A DNA stretch of 64,000 bases from Tabrizicola_A aquatica. GTDB lineage: Bacteria > Pseudomonadota > Alphaproteobacteria > Rhodobacterales > Rhodobacteraceae. Positions within the stretch are counted from its first letter, which is position 1. Each line of letters opens with the position of its first letter. A program made the translations under genes and the position numbers. The notes beneath the pieces were generated by a model. That model saw nothing but the letters and a program-made list of their open reading frames with translations, was not told the origin of the DNA and made no database searches. This document shows positions 22,935 to 31,699 of this stretch, piece by piece. The DNA lies in NCBI GenBank assembly GCA_965194375.1, contig OZ239428.1. One strand, given 5' to 3'.

Positions 22935-23555
22935 ATGATCACCAACCCTAAAGAGTTCTTCCAAGATGGCTGCGGGCGCTGCAAGCGTTTTGCCACCGAG
23001 GCCTGCTCGGCCCGCCTCTGGTCAGAAGGGTTGGCGGTGCTCAGGGCGCTTTGCCTTGACGCAGGTTTGATCGAAACCGTGAAGTGGGGCCATCCTTGCT
23101 ATATGCATGCAGGCCGCAACGTCGCGATTCTCGGCGCCTTTCGCGGCGATGTCCGGCTAACCTTTTTCAACGCAAGCCTTTTGGACGATGCTACGGGCCT
23201 GCTCACCCGGCAGGGCGAGAACAGTCCAATCGCAGATTGCGCCCGTTTCACCGATGCTGCGCAGATCGGCCCCGTGACGCCGGTTTTGCGGGGCCTTCTG
23301 GCACAAGCCAAGGCCCATGCCGAAGCCGGAACCAAGCCCGCCAAAACCGAAACCACGGTGGTTCTGCCTGATGAGCTTGTCTCGGCCCTTGATGCCGATC
23401 CGCATCTGGCCGAGGCGTTCCACGCTCTGACGCCGGGCCGACAGAAAAGCCATGCGCTCGCGGTAGGATCCGCCAAGGCGAGCGCCACAAGGGCGGCGCG
23501 CGTTGTAAAGCTTGCTCCGCTCATCCTTGCTGGAAAAGGCGCGCAAGAGCGTTGA
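22935..23555 (+). CDS. YdeI/OmpD-associated family protein (DUF1801-like)
   Basis: A soluble 206-residue protein of the YdeI family: an N-terminal DUF1801-like domain (ETVKWGHPCYMHAGRNVAILGAF, DVRLTFFNASLL) followed by a C-terminal OmdA-like segment (LDADPHLAEAFHALTPGRQKSHA). The biochemical function is unknown. The start has AAAGGAG seven bases upstream. It lies on the plus strand between tRNA-Trp and tuf2, against the local direction of transcription. Its TGA stop coincides with the left end of tuf repeat copy 2. Confidence 0.85.
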   Translation: MITNPKEFFQDGCGRCKRFATEACSARLWSEGLAVLRALCLDAGLIETVKWGHPCYMHAGRNVAILGAFRGDVRLTFFNASLLDDATGLLTRQGENSPIADCARFTDAAQIGPVTPVLRGLLAQAKAHAEAGTKPAKTETTVVLPDELVSALDADPHLAEAFHALTPGRQKSHALAVGSAKASATRAARVVKLAPLILAGKGAQER

Positions 23556-23639
23556 GCCTACCCTCCTCGGGCCCTGCGTGGCCTCGTCGGGGGTAACGAG
23601 GAGTGCCCGGAGGGCTCGACGAGGTTCCGACGGGCACAA

Positions 23640-23670
23640 AGGAAAAAGGCAGCCCGGTTCGGGCGGCCTT
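23640..23670 (-). terminator. Intrinsic terminator of tuf2
   Basis: Copy of the tuf1 terminator: AAGGCAGCCC/GGGCGGCCTT around a five-base loop, with one mismatch that the tuf1 copy lacks, and CCTTTTTCC after it on the minus strand. Confidence 0.8.
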
Positions 23671-23708
23671 CTTGATGTCGTCAGGCGGGGTTATCCCCCA
23701 CCAGTCGA

Positions 23709-24884
23709 TTACGCGATGATCTTCGACACGACGCCTGCGCCAACGGTGCGGCCGCCTTCACGGATGGCGAAGCGCAGCTTCTCTTCCATCGCGATCGGGG
23801 CGATCAGCGTCACGTTGAACTTCAGGTTGTCGCCCGGCATCACCATCTCGGTGCCAGCCGGAAGCTCAACCGTGCCGGTCACGTCCGTGGTGCGGAAGTA
23901 GAACTGCGGGCGGTAGTTCGCGAAGAACGGGGTGTGACGGCCGCCTTCTTCCTTGGTCAGGATATAGGCTTCGGCTTCGAACTTGGTGTGCGGGTTCACC
24001 GACTTCGGCTTGCACAGCACCTGGCCACGTTCCACGCCTTCACGGTCGATACCGCGCAAGAGAACACCGACGTTGTCGCCAGCTTCACCACGGTCCAACA
24101 GCTTGCGGAACATCTCGACGCCGGTGCAAACCGACTTCTTGGTGTCCTTGATGCCCACGATTTCAACTTCGTCGCCGACGTTGATCACGCCGCGCTCGAT
24201 ACGACCGGTCACAACCGTGCCACGGCCCGAGATCGAGAACACGTCTTCGATGGGCATCAGGAACGGCTGATCCACGGCGCGAGCCGGGGTCGGGATGTAG
24301 CTGTCAACAGCCGCCATCAGGGCGCGGATCGAGTTTTCGCCAATATCGGGGCGCTCGCCGATCATAGCCTGGTGGGCCGAACCCTTGACGATCGGAATGT
24401 CGTCGCCGGGATATTCGTAGGACGAGAACAGCTCGCGCAGTTCCATTTCCACCAGTTCGATCAGCTCTTCGTCATCCACAAGGTCAACCTTGTTCATGTA
24501 GCAAACCATGTACGGAATGCCGACCTGACGACCAAGCAGGATATGCTCGCGGGTCTGGGGCATCGGGCCGTCCGAGGCCGCGCACACCAAGATCGCGCCG
24601 TCCATCTGTGCCGCACCGGTGATCATGTTCTTCACATAGTCAGCGTGGCCGGGGCAGTCGACGTGGGCGTAGTGACGGTTCGCGGTTTCATATTCGACGT
24701 GTGCGGTCGAAATCGTGATCCCACGAGCACGCTCTTCCGGTGCACCGTCAATCTGGTCATAGGCGCGGAATTCACCAAAATACTTGGTGATCGCTGCCGT
24801 CAGAGTGGTCTTGCCGTGGTCAACGTGGCCAATCGTGCCAATGTTCACGTGCGGCTTGTTACGTTCAAACTTTGCCTTTGCCAT
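23709..24884 (-). CDS. tuf: Elongation factor Tu, copy 2
   Basis: Same 391-residue protein as the copy at 2214-3389, with no amino-acid difference. It stands alone: its own promoter candidate lies upstream, its terminator downstream, and the next minus-strand gene is tRNA-Trp some 890 bases on. This is the tufB-like position (near tRNA, secE and nusG), whereas copy 1 is in the tufA position after fusA. Confidence 0.99.
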   Translation of the reverse strand: MAKAKFERNKPHVNIGTIGHVDHGKTTLTAAITKYFGEFRAYDQIDGAPEERARGITISTAHVEYETANRHYAHVDCPGHADYVKNMITGAAQMDGAILVCAASDGPMPQTREHILLGRQVGIPYMVCYMNKVDLVDDEELIELVEMELRELFSSYEYPGDDIPIVKGSAHQAMIGERPDIGENSIRALMAAVDSYIPTPARAVDQPFLMPIEDVFSISGRGTVVTGRIERGVINVGDEVEIVGIKDTKKSVCTGVEMFRKLLDRGEAGDNVGVLLRGIDREGVERGQVLCKPKSVNPHTKFEAEAYILTKEEGGRHTPFFANYRPQFYFRTTDVTGTVELPAGTEMVMPGDNLKFNVTLIAPIAMEEKLRFAIREGGRTVGAGVVSKIIA

Positions 24885-24941
24885 GTCGGGCGCCCTTGCT
24901 TCTTCGGGGGCCCATCAGGGGCCCTGTGTTCCACGGGCGGG

Positions 24942-24970
24942 CACTTATCTGCCCCCATGCAAAAAATCAA
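24942..24970 (-). promoter_or_regulatory. Candidate promoter of tuf2
   Basis: TTGATT (24970-24965) and TAAGTG (24947-24942) are 17 bases apart on the minus strand, about 55 bases before the tuf2 start. The sequence has no counterpart before tuf1, so the two copies are under different control. Confidence 0.4.
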
Positions 24971-25054
24971 GACCCGGCGGGCAAAGGAGCCAAGATTGCG
25001 CCGCCCATGCGCACCAATCACCCGACCCCAATAGCCGTGAATCTGGCGCGCGCC

Positions 25055-25678
25055 TTATTCCGCAACCACAGCCGCTGGTGTCACTCCGGGCAGGTTGGGA
25101 CCGAACGTCGTCGCCGCCGGGGTTGCGGGCGTCCCTAGAGGCGGCAGACCGAACCACTCAGGGTTTTCCAAAAGCCAGCGCTCGACAGCCTTGGCCGCAT
25201 TATAGGACAAGATTTCCATCTGCCGGGCGGCCGATTGCGTCAGGCCCGAGCCGAGGACGGTTTTCTCGGACATCTTCTCCATCACGATGATCTGCTTGCC
25301 CTCTTCGTTCAGCTTTTTCTGCTCGGCATCATCCCAGATTGTCACGGTCATGCCCAAAGCCGACTTGGGATTCAGCACCAAAGGCACGCCGGGCGGGGCC
25401 AGGGCAAAGGCGTCAATCGAGATGCCGATGTTGTAAAGCTTGGCCCCCTCATAGCGGCCGAACCGCTCTTCCATGGCCTTTTCCAGCGCCGCTTCCCATT
25501 GTTCAGGTGTGGCATTGCGCGAAATCGCCACCTTTTGCATGTTCGAGGTGACCACAATGTTATGGCCCAGCGCGAAATCGCCCAAGGGCACGGGCGGCTC
25601 GGCCAGATCATTCTTCTGACAGGCCGACAGAGCAAAGCCCACTCCAAGCACAAGAACCGCGGCACGCAAGAATCGCAT
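25055..25678 (-). CDS. Predicted lipoprotein of unknown function
   Basis: The start MRFLRAAVLVLGVGFALSAC at 25678 (CGGAG eight bases upstream) gives a lipoprotein signal peptide with lipobox LSAC, Cys20 being the lipidation site. The mature part (about 188 residues) has LGHNIVVTSNMQKVAISRNA, a helix-rich middle, and a proline/alanine-rich C-terminal tail (PPLGTPATPAATTFGP). I do not recognise a domain beyond general similarity to hypothetical lipoproteins of Rhodobacterales. It is a single gene upstream of tuf2 and divergent from the RidA-like gene. Confidence 0.75.
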   Translation of the reverse strand: MRFLRAAVLVLGVGFALSACQKNDLAEPPVPLGDFALGHNIVVTSNMQKVAISRNATPEQWEAALEKAMEERFGRYEGAKLYNIGISIDAFALAPPGVPLVLNPKSALGMTVTIWDDAEQKKLNEEGKQIIVMEKMSEKTVLGSGLTQSAARQMEILSYNAAKAVERWLLENPEWFGLPPLGTPATPAATTFGPNLPGVTPAAVVAE

Positions 25679-25817
25679 TTGGAAAACTCCGAAAGGGCAG
25701 CTTCTGTTCTTGGGATACAGCCGCCCGCGCCCGGGCGCAACAGCGGGCCAAGGCCTGCCCCCCTTGCCGACCATCACGAGACTGTTAGGGTGAGCGCACC
25801 ACAAGAGAGGTTCCGCC

Positions 25818-26315
25818 ATGACCGAAAGCCCTGAAAGCCTTGCCCTGCGCATGGGTCTTGATCTGCCCGACTTTGACCGCATCGGCTATTACGGGGCGGA
25901 TTATGGGACGATGAAGCCCTTTCACCGGATCGGGAACCTGTTGTTCCTCTCGGGCCACGTCGCCCAGATCGGCACCGAGATCACACACAAGGGTCGGCTT
26001 GGCAAAGACCTGACCACCGAACAGGGCTATGCCGCCGCCCGCCAAACCGGGCTAAATGTGCTGGGCGGGATCAAACAGGCCGTGGGCAGTCTTGACCACG
26101 TCCAGTCAATTGTCCGCACGCTAAACTTTGTCGTTTGCGCCCCGGATTACGAGGACGTCCACAAGGTCTCCTCTGGCCTGTCAGACCTTTTTGTCGAGGT
26201 CTTCGGGCGCGAGCGTGGCCTGGGCGGTCGGGCGACGATCGGTGTCATGGCCTTGGCCGGCGGGGTCTGCTTTGAAACTTGGGCCACGATTGAGCTTAAG
26301 GACGGCTGCCCCTAG
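25818..26315 (+). CDS. RidA/YjgF-YER057c family protein
   Basis: A 165-residue member of the RidA superfamily, many of which deaminate reactive enamine/imine intermediates. Blocks seen: NLLFLSGHVAQIGTEI, the GYAAARQTGLNVLGGIKQAVGSLDHV helix in two parts, and the C-terminal GLGGRATIGVMALAGG, where the conserved Arg lies. It is the longer subclass with an N-terminal extension (LPDFDRIGYYGADY) rather than the 128-residue canonical RidA, so its enzymatic activity is uncertain. GAGAGG precedes the start. Confidence 0.88.
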   Translation: MTESPESLALRMGLDLPDFDRIGYYGADYGTMKPFHRIGNLLFLSGHVAQIGTEITHKGRLGKDLTTEQGYAAARQTGLNVLGGIKQAVGSLDHVQSIVRTLNFVVCAPDYEDVHKVSSGLSDLFVEVFGRERGLGGRATIGVMALAGGVCFETWATIELKDGCP

Positions 26316-26386
26316 CCTTGCAGGCGGCGTTGGTGCGCCTGCGCAAACCCATCCGCAGCCAAGCCTTGTGATTTGCGCCTTTCGAA

Positions 26387-26402
26387 ATACTCCCGCTGGA
26401 GG
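26387..26402. repeat. Partial AATACTCCCGC repeat element
   Basis: The core AATACTCCCGCTGGAGG of the CATCTTGG palindrome family (see 43180-43264 and 63901-63970) appears without its inverted arm in the spacer between the RidA-like gene and ttcA. Confidence 0.45.
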
Positions 26403-26506
26403 CAACGACGAGGCGTCCAGGGCACCCCATCATAGCACTTGCACAGGACGAAGGGGCTTTCCCATGCGCTGCGTTTCTGCGAAGGGAAAGCATCTGCGAG
26501 GTCATC

Positions 26507-27382
26507 ATGCTGGACGACGATCTTTCCGACGACATTCACCCGCTGTTTCACGGCGCGCCGAAGTCGACCGAGTTTCGCAAGCTGCGCAAGCGGCTGGTGC
26601 AGAACGTGCGCGAAGCGATCGAGACCTACGGCATGATCGAACCCGGCGCGCGCTGGCTCGTGTGCCTTTCTGGCGGCAAGGACAGCTATACGCTACTGGC
26701 CATCCTTCACGAGTTGAAATGGCGCGGGCTTTTGCCGGTTGACCTGTTGGCCTGCAATCTGGATCAGGGGCAGCCCGGATTTCCGGCCACCGTCCTGCCC
26801 GAGTTTCTGTCGCGCATGCAGGTGCCGCACCGGATTGAGTATCAAGACACCTATTCAGTGGTAACCTCAAAGATCGCGCCGGGGGGCACGATGTGCTCCC
26901 TGTGTTCGCGGCTGCGGCGCGGGAATCTGTACCGAATCGCGCGTGAGGAAGGCTGTTCGGCCGTTGTGCTGGGGCACCACCGCGATGACATTCTGGAAAC
27001 CTTTTTCATGAACCTGTTTCACGGCGGTCGGTTGGCCAGCATGCCGCCAAAGCTGGTGAACGAAGAGGGCGATCTGTTCCTATATCGCCCGCTCGCTTTT
27101 GTGCCCGAGGCGGATTGTGACCGTTTTGCCCGCGCAATGAATTACCCGATCATCCCATGTGATCTCTGCGGCAGCCAAGAAGGCTTGCAGCGCGTGCAGG
27201 TCAAAAAGCTGTTGGATGACTGGGAGGCACGCACGCCGGGGCGCCGTCAGGTGATGTTCCGCGCACTGATGAATGTGCGCCCGTCACATCTGGCCGACCC
27301 CGGGCTATTCGACTTTGCCGGCCTGTTGCGGGAAATGGGAACAATTAGCGAAAATCCTCCGTATCTTCGCGACCCGGATTAA
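26507..27382 (+). CDS. ttcA: tRNA 2-thiocytidine biosynthesis protein TtcA
   Basis: TtcA thiolates cytidine 32 of certain tRNAs using ATP and an iron-sulfur cluster. The 291-residue protein shows the PP-loop SGGKDS at 55-60 and both CxxC motifs, C130/C133 (MCSLCSRLRRG) and C218/C221 (CDLCGSQ), plus LGHHRDDILETFFMN. All catalytic features are intact. GAGG lies six bases before the ATG. The diguanylate-related EAL gene follows after 73 bases. Confidence 0.97.
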   Translation: MLDDDLSDDIHPLFHGAPKSTEFRKLRKRLVQNVREAIETYGMIEPGARWLVCLSGGKDSYTLLAILHELKWRGLLPVDLLACNLDQGQPGFPATVLPEFLSRMQVPHRIEYQDTYSVVTSKIAPGGTMCSLCSRLRRGNLYRIAREEGCSAVVLGHHRDDILETFFMNLFHGGRLASMPPKLVNEEGDLFLYRPLAFVPEADCDRFARAMNYPIIPCDLCGSQEGLQRVQVKKLLDDWEARTPGRRQVMFRALMNVRPSHLADPGLFDFAGLLREMGTISENPPYLRDPD

Positions 27383-27455
27383 CAAAGCCATCAGCCTCTT
27401 TGCCTAGCGTTTCAGGTGCCGGGGCCGTCCCGGTGCCGCGCCGGAGACATGGTTG

Positions 27456-29000
27456 ATGCCCCATTCACTCGCCGCCCGACTGACACGCCCTGCCCGCAGC
27501 CTTGCCGTCATGATGCGGCGGCCTGAGATGATCTTGTTCTTGCCGGCCATCACGCTGGCCGCCTTTTGGTTCGGGGGAGAGCGGTTGCTGGTCATGGTGG
27601 CGCTCGGCGCGCCTTTGGTCTTTGCACTGGCCGGAGCGTTTCGCCAGGCGGACCCCGCGCCCGCCCTGCCGGATGCTTTCAGCGGGCTTGGATTGCGCGC
27701 GCATCTTGTCACGGCGCTTGAGGCCATCGTGACGGATGAGCCGATCAGTGGCAAAACGACCGCCTGTCTTGTGGTGCAGTTCGACGAGATGGATCAGGTG
27801 CTGGACCGGCATGGTCGCGCCGCCCACACCGAGGTTCTGACGCGCTGCGCGGAACGGATCTGTGCCGCCCTGCGCAGCGGCGATCTGGTCGCCCGGCTGG
27901 AAGGGGGCGGTTTGGGCATAGCGCTGGCCCCGGTGCGTCGTCTGGATCTGGAAACCGTGGTGCAGCTGGCCTCGCGCCTGCAGGCCGCGATCAATGTGCC
28001 GGTGTCCCTGAACGCGCAGCGGATCTATGTCTCGGCCTCGGTCGGGTTTTGCATGGCGCAGCGCGCGCCAGCGCCGCGCGGCAAGGCGCTTTTGGATGCC
28101 GCCCAAGTGGCGGCGGATGAGGCCGCGCGCCACGGGCCGGGGACCATTCGCGCCTATGCGCCAGACATGGCGCGGCACCGGGCTGACCGCGATGCGCTGC
28201 GCGAAGAGTTGGAACTGGCGTTGGACGAAGGGCAGATTCGCGCCCATTTCCAACCGCAGATTTCCACAGACACCGGAGCCATTACGGGGTTTGAGGCTTT
28301 GGCGCGCTGGTATCACCCCGAACGCGGCCTGATCCCGCCCGCCGATTTCCTGCCGATGATCGAAGATGCGGGCCTGTCCGAGCGTTTGGGCGAGGTAATG
28401 CTGTTCAATGCGCTCACCGCGCTCGCACGTTGGGACAGGGCCGGGCTTGATGTGCCCACGGTCGCCGTGAACTTCTCGGCCGCGGAATTGCGGAACCCGA
28501 AGCTGGCCGAAAAGCTGAAATGGGAGCTGGACCGGTTCGGGCTGGAGCCAAAGCGGCTCTGTGTCGAGGTGCTGGAACATGTGGTGGCCGAAACTGATAA
28601 TGATGTGATCGTCTCCAACATTTCCGCCCTTGCCCGCATGGGCTGTGGCATTGATCTGGATGATTTCGGTACAGGCCATGCCTCGATCACCTCGATCCGG
28701 CGCTTTGCGGTGCGGCGCATTAAGATTGACCGCAGTTTCGTCACCAAGGTGGACGAGGACCGCGACCAGCAAAAGATGGTGTCAGCGATCCTGTCGATGG
28801 CGGAGCGGTTGGGGCTGCAGACGCTGGCCGAAGGGGTGGAAACGCCGGGCGAACATGCAATGCTGGCCCAACTCGGCTGTGGGGACGTCCAAGGCTTTGG
28901 CATCGCCCGCCCTATGCCAGTGGACGAAACCATGGACTGGATCGAGCGGCACCGCGCCCGGCCCTCAGCCACCCCCCGCATCAGCCACCGCGCGCGCTAG
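27456..29000 (+). CDS. EAL-domain c-di-GMP phosphodiesterase with degenerate GGDEF
   Basis: Expected to hydrolyse cyclic di-GMP at the inner membrane. Residue order: two hydrophobic segments (about 26-40 and 45-62), a GGDEF-like domain (about 78-238), then an EAL domain (about 250-500). The GGDEF site reads LEGGGLG at 149-155, so cyclase activity should be lost. The EAL site is complete: FEALARW (E281), NFSAAELRNP, EVLEH (E372), DLDDFGTGHASI, KIDRSFV, AEGVET and QGFGIARP. ATG at 27456 is used; a TTG just before it is the alternative. It sits between ttcA and yidC; a hairpin follows. Confidence 0.92.
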   Translation: MPHSLAARLTRPARSLAVMMRRPEMILFLPAITLAAFWFGGERLLVMVALGAPLVFALAGAFRQADPAPALPDAFSGLGLRAHLVTALEAIVTDEPISGKTTACLVVQFDEMDQVLDRHGRAAHTEVLTRCAERICAALRSGDLVARLEGGGLGIALAPVRRLDLETVVQLASRLQAAINVPVSLNAQRIYVSASVGFCMAQRAPAPRGKALLDAAQVAADEAARHGPGTIRAYAPDMARHRADRDALREELELALDEGQIRAHFQPQISTDTGAITGFEALARWYHPERGLIPPADFLPMIEDAGLSERLGEVMLFNALTALARWDRAGLDVPTVAVNFSAAELRNPKLAEKLKWELDRFGLEPKRLCVEVLEHVVAETDNDVIVSNISALARMGCGIDLDDFGTGHASITSIRRFAVRRIKIDRSFVTKVDEDRDQQKMVSAILSMAERLGLQTLAEGVETPGEHAMLAQLGCGDVQGFGIARPMPVDETMDWIERHRARPSATPRISHRAR

Positions 29001-29038
29001 GCCAAGGGGCGCTTGCGGCGCGTTTGCCGCGAAAAGAC

Positions 29039-29070
29039 GCGCTTTCCCGGGCCTGGGCAGGGGAAAGCGC
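29039..29070 (+). terminator. Hairpin after the EAL gene
   Basis: GCGCTTTCCC/GGGAAAGCGC with a 12-base loop, followed by TTGACCTTTTG. The T-run is imperfect, so this is a likely but not certain terminator between the EAL gene and yidC. Confidence 0.5.
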
Positions 29071-29135
29071 TTGACCTTTTGTCGCCCCTGGCGTTGAACC
29101 ACCGCTGACCCAGAACAGGAATGGTGGTGGTCCGG

Positions 29136-30956
29136 ATGGACGATCAGAACAAGAATCTTCTCCTCGCAACCGCGCTCAGCTTCATGGTGATCCTCGCCTG
29201 GTTTGTCGGCGGTCCGATGTTGTTTCCGCAATGGTTCCCCGAGGAGACCGTAGCGCAGCAGGCCGCGGCACCCGCCGCCGCGCCAGAGGCCACTGCTGCC
29301 CCGGCGGCTGAGGACGCTGCGACCGCCGCCAGCAACGAGCCCGCCCCCGAGGCGCCGCGCGTGACCATCGACACGCCCAAACTGTCGGGCAGCCTGTCGC
29401 TTGCGGGCGGGCGGATCGACGACCTTCTGCTGAAGGGCTATCGCGAGACGGTCGATCCGACCTCGCCCGAAGTGCGGCTTATGTCGCCGGTGGGCAAGGA
29501 CCACCCTTATTATGCCGTCTTTGGCTGGCTGGCTGGCAACGGGCTGGAACCGGCAGATGTGCCGGATGCCAAGACCCAGTGGTCCGTCGCGGGCAATGCC
29601 ACGCTGACCCATGAGACCCCGGTGACGCTGACATGGCAGAACACCAAGGGCCTGACCTTTACCCGCACGATCAGCATTGACGCGGATTTCATGTTCACCA
29701 TCACCGACAAGGTGGACAACGCCGGCACCGCCGAAGCGCGTCTTGCGCCCTATGGCATTGTTGCGCGCCATGGCCTGCCCAAGCTGCAGAATACTTATAT
29801 CGTCCACGAAGGGTTGGTGCGCCGCACCGATGGCACCTTCGGCGAAGTGGATTACGCCGATTTCGCTGATTTCGCCGTGCCCGAGGGCGAGGCGCTGCCG
29901 ACCGAAAAGCAGGCCGCCACCACCGATGGCTGGATCGGCTTTACCGACCATTACTGGATGGCGACGCTGGTCCCGGAACAGGGCAAGCCTTGGACGTCCA
30001 TCGCCAAGTACGTGCCGCAAAACGATATCTATCAGGCTGAAGTGCGCCATGATGTCATGGCCATCGCCCCTGGCACCAGTGCCGAGGTCAGCACCCGGCT
30101 TTATGCGGGTGCCAAGGAATGGGAAACCATCCGCGGCTATCAGAACGAGGGTGGGATCGCTGGGTTCATCGATTCGATCGACTGGGGCTGGTTCTACTTC
30201 CTGACCAAGCCGATCTTTGCGCTCCTGCACTGGTTGAACGCCACCATCGGCAACATGGGCCTTGCGATCATCGCGCTGACCTTCGTGTTGAAGGTTCTGG
30301 TGCTGCCCTTGGCCTACAAATCCTATGTCTCCATGGCGCGCATGAAAGAATTGCAGCCCGAGATGGAGGCTCTGAAAGAGAAGGCGGGCGACGACAAGCA
30401 AAAGCTGCAACGCGAGATCATGCAGCTTTACAAGGACCGGAAAGTGAACCCGGCAGCGGGCTGCCTGCCGATCCTGATCCAGATCCCGATCTTCTTTGCG
30501 CTGTTCAAGGTGATCTCGGTCACGCTGGAACTGCGGCACGCCGCCTTCTTCGGCTGGCTGAATGACCTTGCCGCGCCTGATAGCTCGTCGATGTACAACC
30601 TCTTTGGCTTGCTGCCGTGGGACGGACCGGTCACCGGCAGCCTGACCCACATGATCTTTATCGGTATCCTGCCGATCATCTTGGGCATCACCATGTGGAT
30701 GCAGCAAAAGCTGAACCCGGCACCGACCGATCCGATACAGCAGCAGATCTTTGCCTGGATGCCTTGGGTCTTCATGTTCATGATGTCGACCTTCGCGTCG
30801 GGCTTGATCGTGTACTGGATCACCAACAACACGATCACCTTTGTGCAGCAGTATCTGATCATGGCCAGCCACGGCAGCCGACCCGACTTCTTTGGTAACA
30901 TCAAGGCCGGGGCCAAAAAGCCAGTGGCTGTCTCGGACAAGAGCAAGAAGAAATGA
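29136..30956 (+). CDS. yidC: Membrane protein insertase YidC
   Basis: YidC inserts and folds inner-membrane proteins with or without Sec. The start MDDQNKNLLLATALSFMVI at 29136 (606 residues) is preferred; the ATG at 29121 has no usable ribosome site. One N-terminal membrane segment is followed by an Ala-rich linker and the large periplasmic domain (about 70-345). The five-helix core follows, with MARMKELQPEMEALKEKAG and the NPAAGCLPILIQIPIFFALF motif. The C-terminus is basic (KKPVAVSDKSKKK), as needed for ribosome contact. The MOSC gene overlaps by ATGA. Confidence 0.97.
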   Translation: MDDQNKNLLLATALSFMVILAWFVGGPMLFPQWFPEETVAQQAAAPAAAPEATAAPAAEDAATAASNEPAPEAPRVTIDTPKLSGSLSLAGGRIDDLLLKGYRETVDPTSPEVRLMSPVGKDHPYYAVFGWLAGNGLEPADVPDAKTQWSVAGNATLTHETPVTLTWQNTKGLTFTRTISIDADFMFTITDKVDNAGTAEARLAPYGIVARHGLPKLQNTYIVHEGLVRRTDGTFGEVDYADFADFAVPEGEALPTEKQAATTDGWIGFTDHYWMATLVPEQGKPWTSIAKYVPQNDIYQAEVRHDVMAIAPGTSAEVSTRLYAGAKEWETIRGYQNEGGIAGFIDSIDWGWFYFLTKPIFALLHWLNATIGNMGLAIIALTFVLKVLVLPLAYKSYVSMARMKELQPEMEALKEKAGDDKQKLQREIMQLYKDRKVNPAAGCLPILIQIPIFFALFKVISVTLELRHAAFFGWLNDLAAPDSSSMYNLFGLLPWDGPVTGSLTHMIFIGILPIILGITMWMQQKLNPAPTDPIQQQIFAWMPWVFMFMMSTFASGLIVYWITNNTITFVQQYLIMASHGSRPDFFGNIKAGAKKPVAVSDKSKKK

Positions 30957-31699
30957 CAGGACGGCTGGCGCAGATCTGCCGCCACCCGATCAAGGGACAC
31001 GGACGCGAAACCCTCGCGTCCGTTCGTCTTTTGGCGGGGGAGTGCCTGCCTTGGGACCGCCATTGGGCCGTGGCCCATGAAGCGGCGCAGTTGGAGCCCG
31101 GCTGGAACCCGTGTGTGAACTTTGCGCGCGGGGCGAAAGCACCGGAGTTGATGGCGATCACCAGTGTGCTGGATGAGGCGACGGCAACCGTCACCTTGCG
31201 CCACCCGGCGCAGGGCGAGATCACCTTGCGCCCCGATGACCCTGCCGATCTGCCGCGCTTTCTGGACTGGGTGCGCCCGCTGAACCCAAAGTCCCGCGCC
31301 CAACCGGCGCGGATCGTCACCGCCGGGCGCGGGCTGACCGACAGTGACTTTCCCTCGGTCGCAATCTTGTCCACCGCCTCGCTCGCCGATCTATCGGCGC
31401 GCATGGGGCAGGACCTGTCGCCGCACCGCTGGCGTGGCAATCTCTGGCTGGACGGGGCCGCGCCTTGGGCCGAGTTTGACTGGATTGGCCGTGAGATCCG
31501 CATAGGTCAGGCTGTGCTGCGGATTGAAGAACGCATCACGCGCTGCACCGCCACCCAAGTGAACCCCGACAGCGGCAAGACCGACGCGGATACCCTTTCC
31601 GCCTTAGAGGCCGCGTTTGGCCATCAGGATTTCGGGGTCTACGCCACCGTGATTGCGGGCGGTATGGTCGCCACCGGCGATGAATGGAGCCTGACATGA
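30953..31699 (+). CDS. MOSC-domain protein
   Basis: A 248-residue protein with a MOSC domain, the fold found in molybdenum-cofactor sulfurases and in YiiM/YcbX-type proteins that handle molybdenum cofactor or sulfur. The N-terminal beta-barrel region (ICRHPIKGHGRETLASVRL) leads into the MOSC core (HRWRGNLWLDGAAPWAEFDW), with the conserved cysteine in RITRCTATQVNPDSG. Substrate unknown. It overlaps yidC upstream and yihA downstream by four bases each (ATGA), so yidC-MOSC-yihA form one coupled operon. Confidence 0.88.
   Translation: MTGRLAQICRHPIKGHGRETLASVRLLAGECLPWDRHWAVAHEAAQLEPGWNPCVNFARGAKAPELMAITSVLDEATATVTLRHPAQGEITLRPDDPADLPRFLDWVRPLNPKSRAQPARIVTAGRGLTDSDFPSVAILSTASLADLSARMGQDLSPHRWRGNLWLDGAAPWAEFDWIGREIRIGQAVLRIEERITRCTATQVNPDSGKTDADTLSALEAAFGHQDFGVYATVIAGGMVATGDEWSLT

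Larger units (their letters stand above)
23555..24885. repeat. tuf direct repeat, copy 2
   Basis: Ungapped match of 2060-3390 in the same orientation, including the structured CGAGGAG element (about 23568-23624) and the terminator. The sequence diverges fully just upstream of the tuf start codon and to the left of 23555. Confidence 0.9.
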
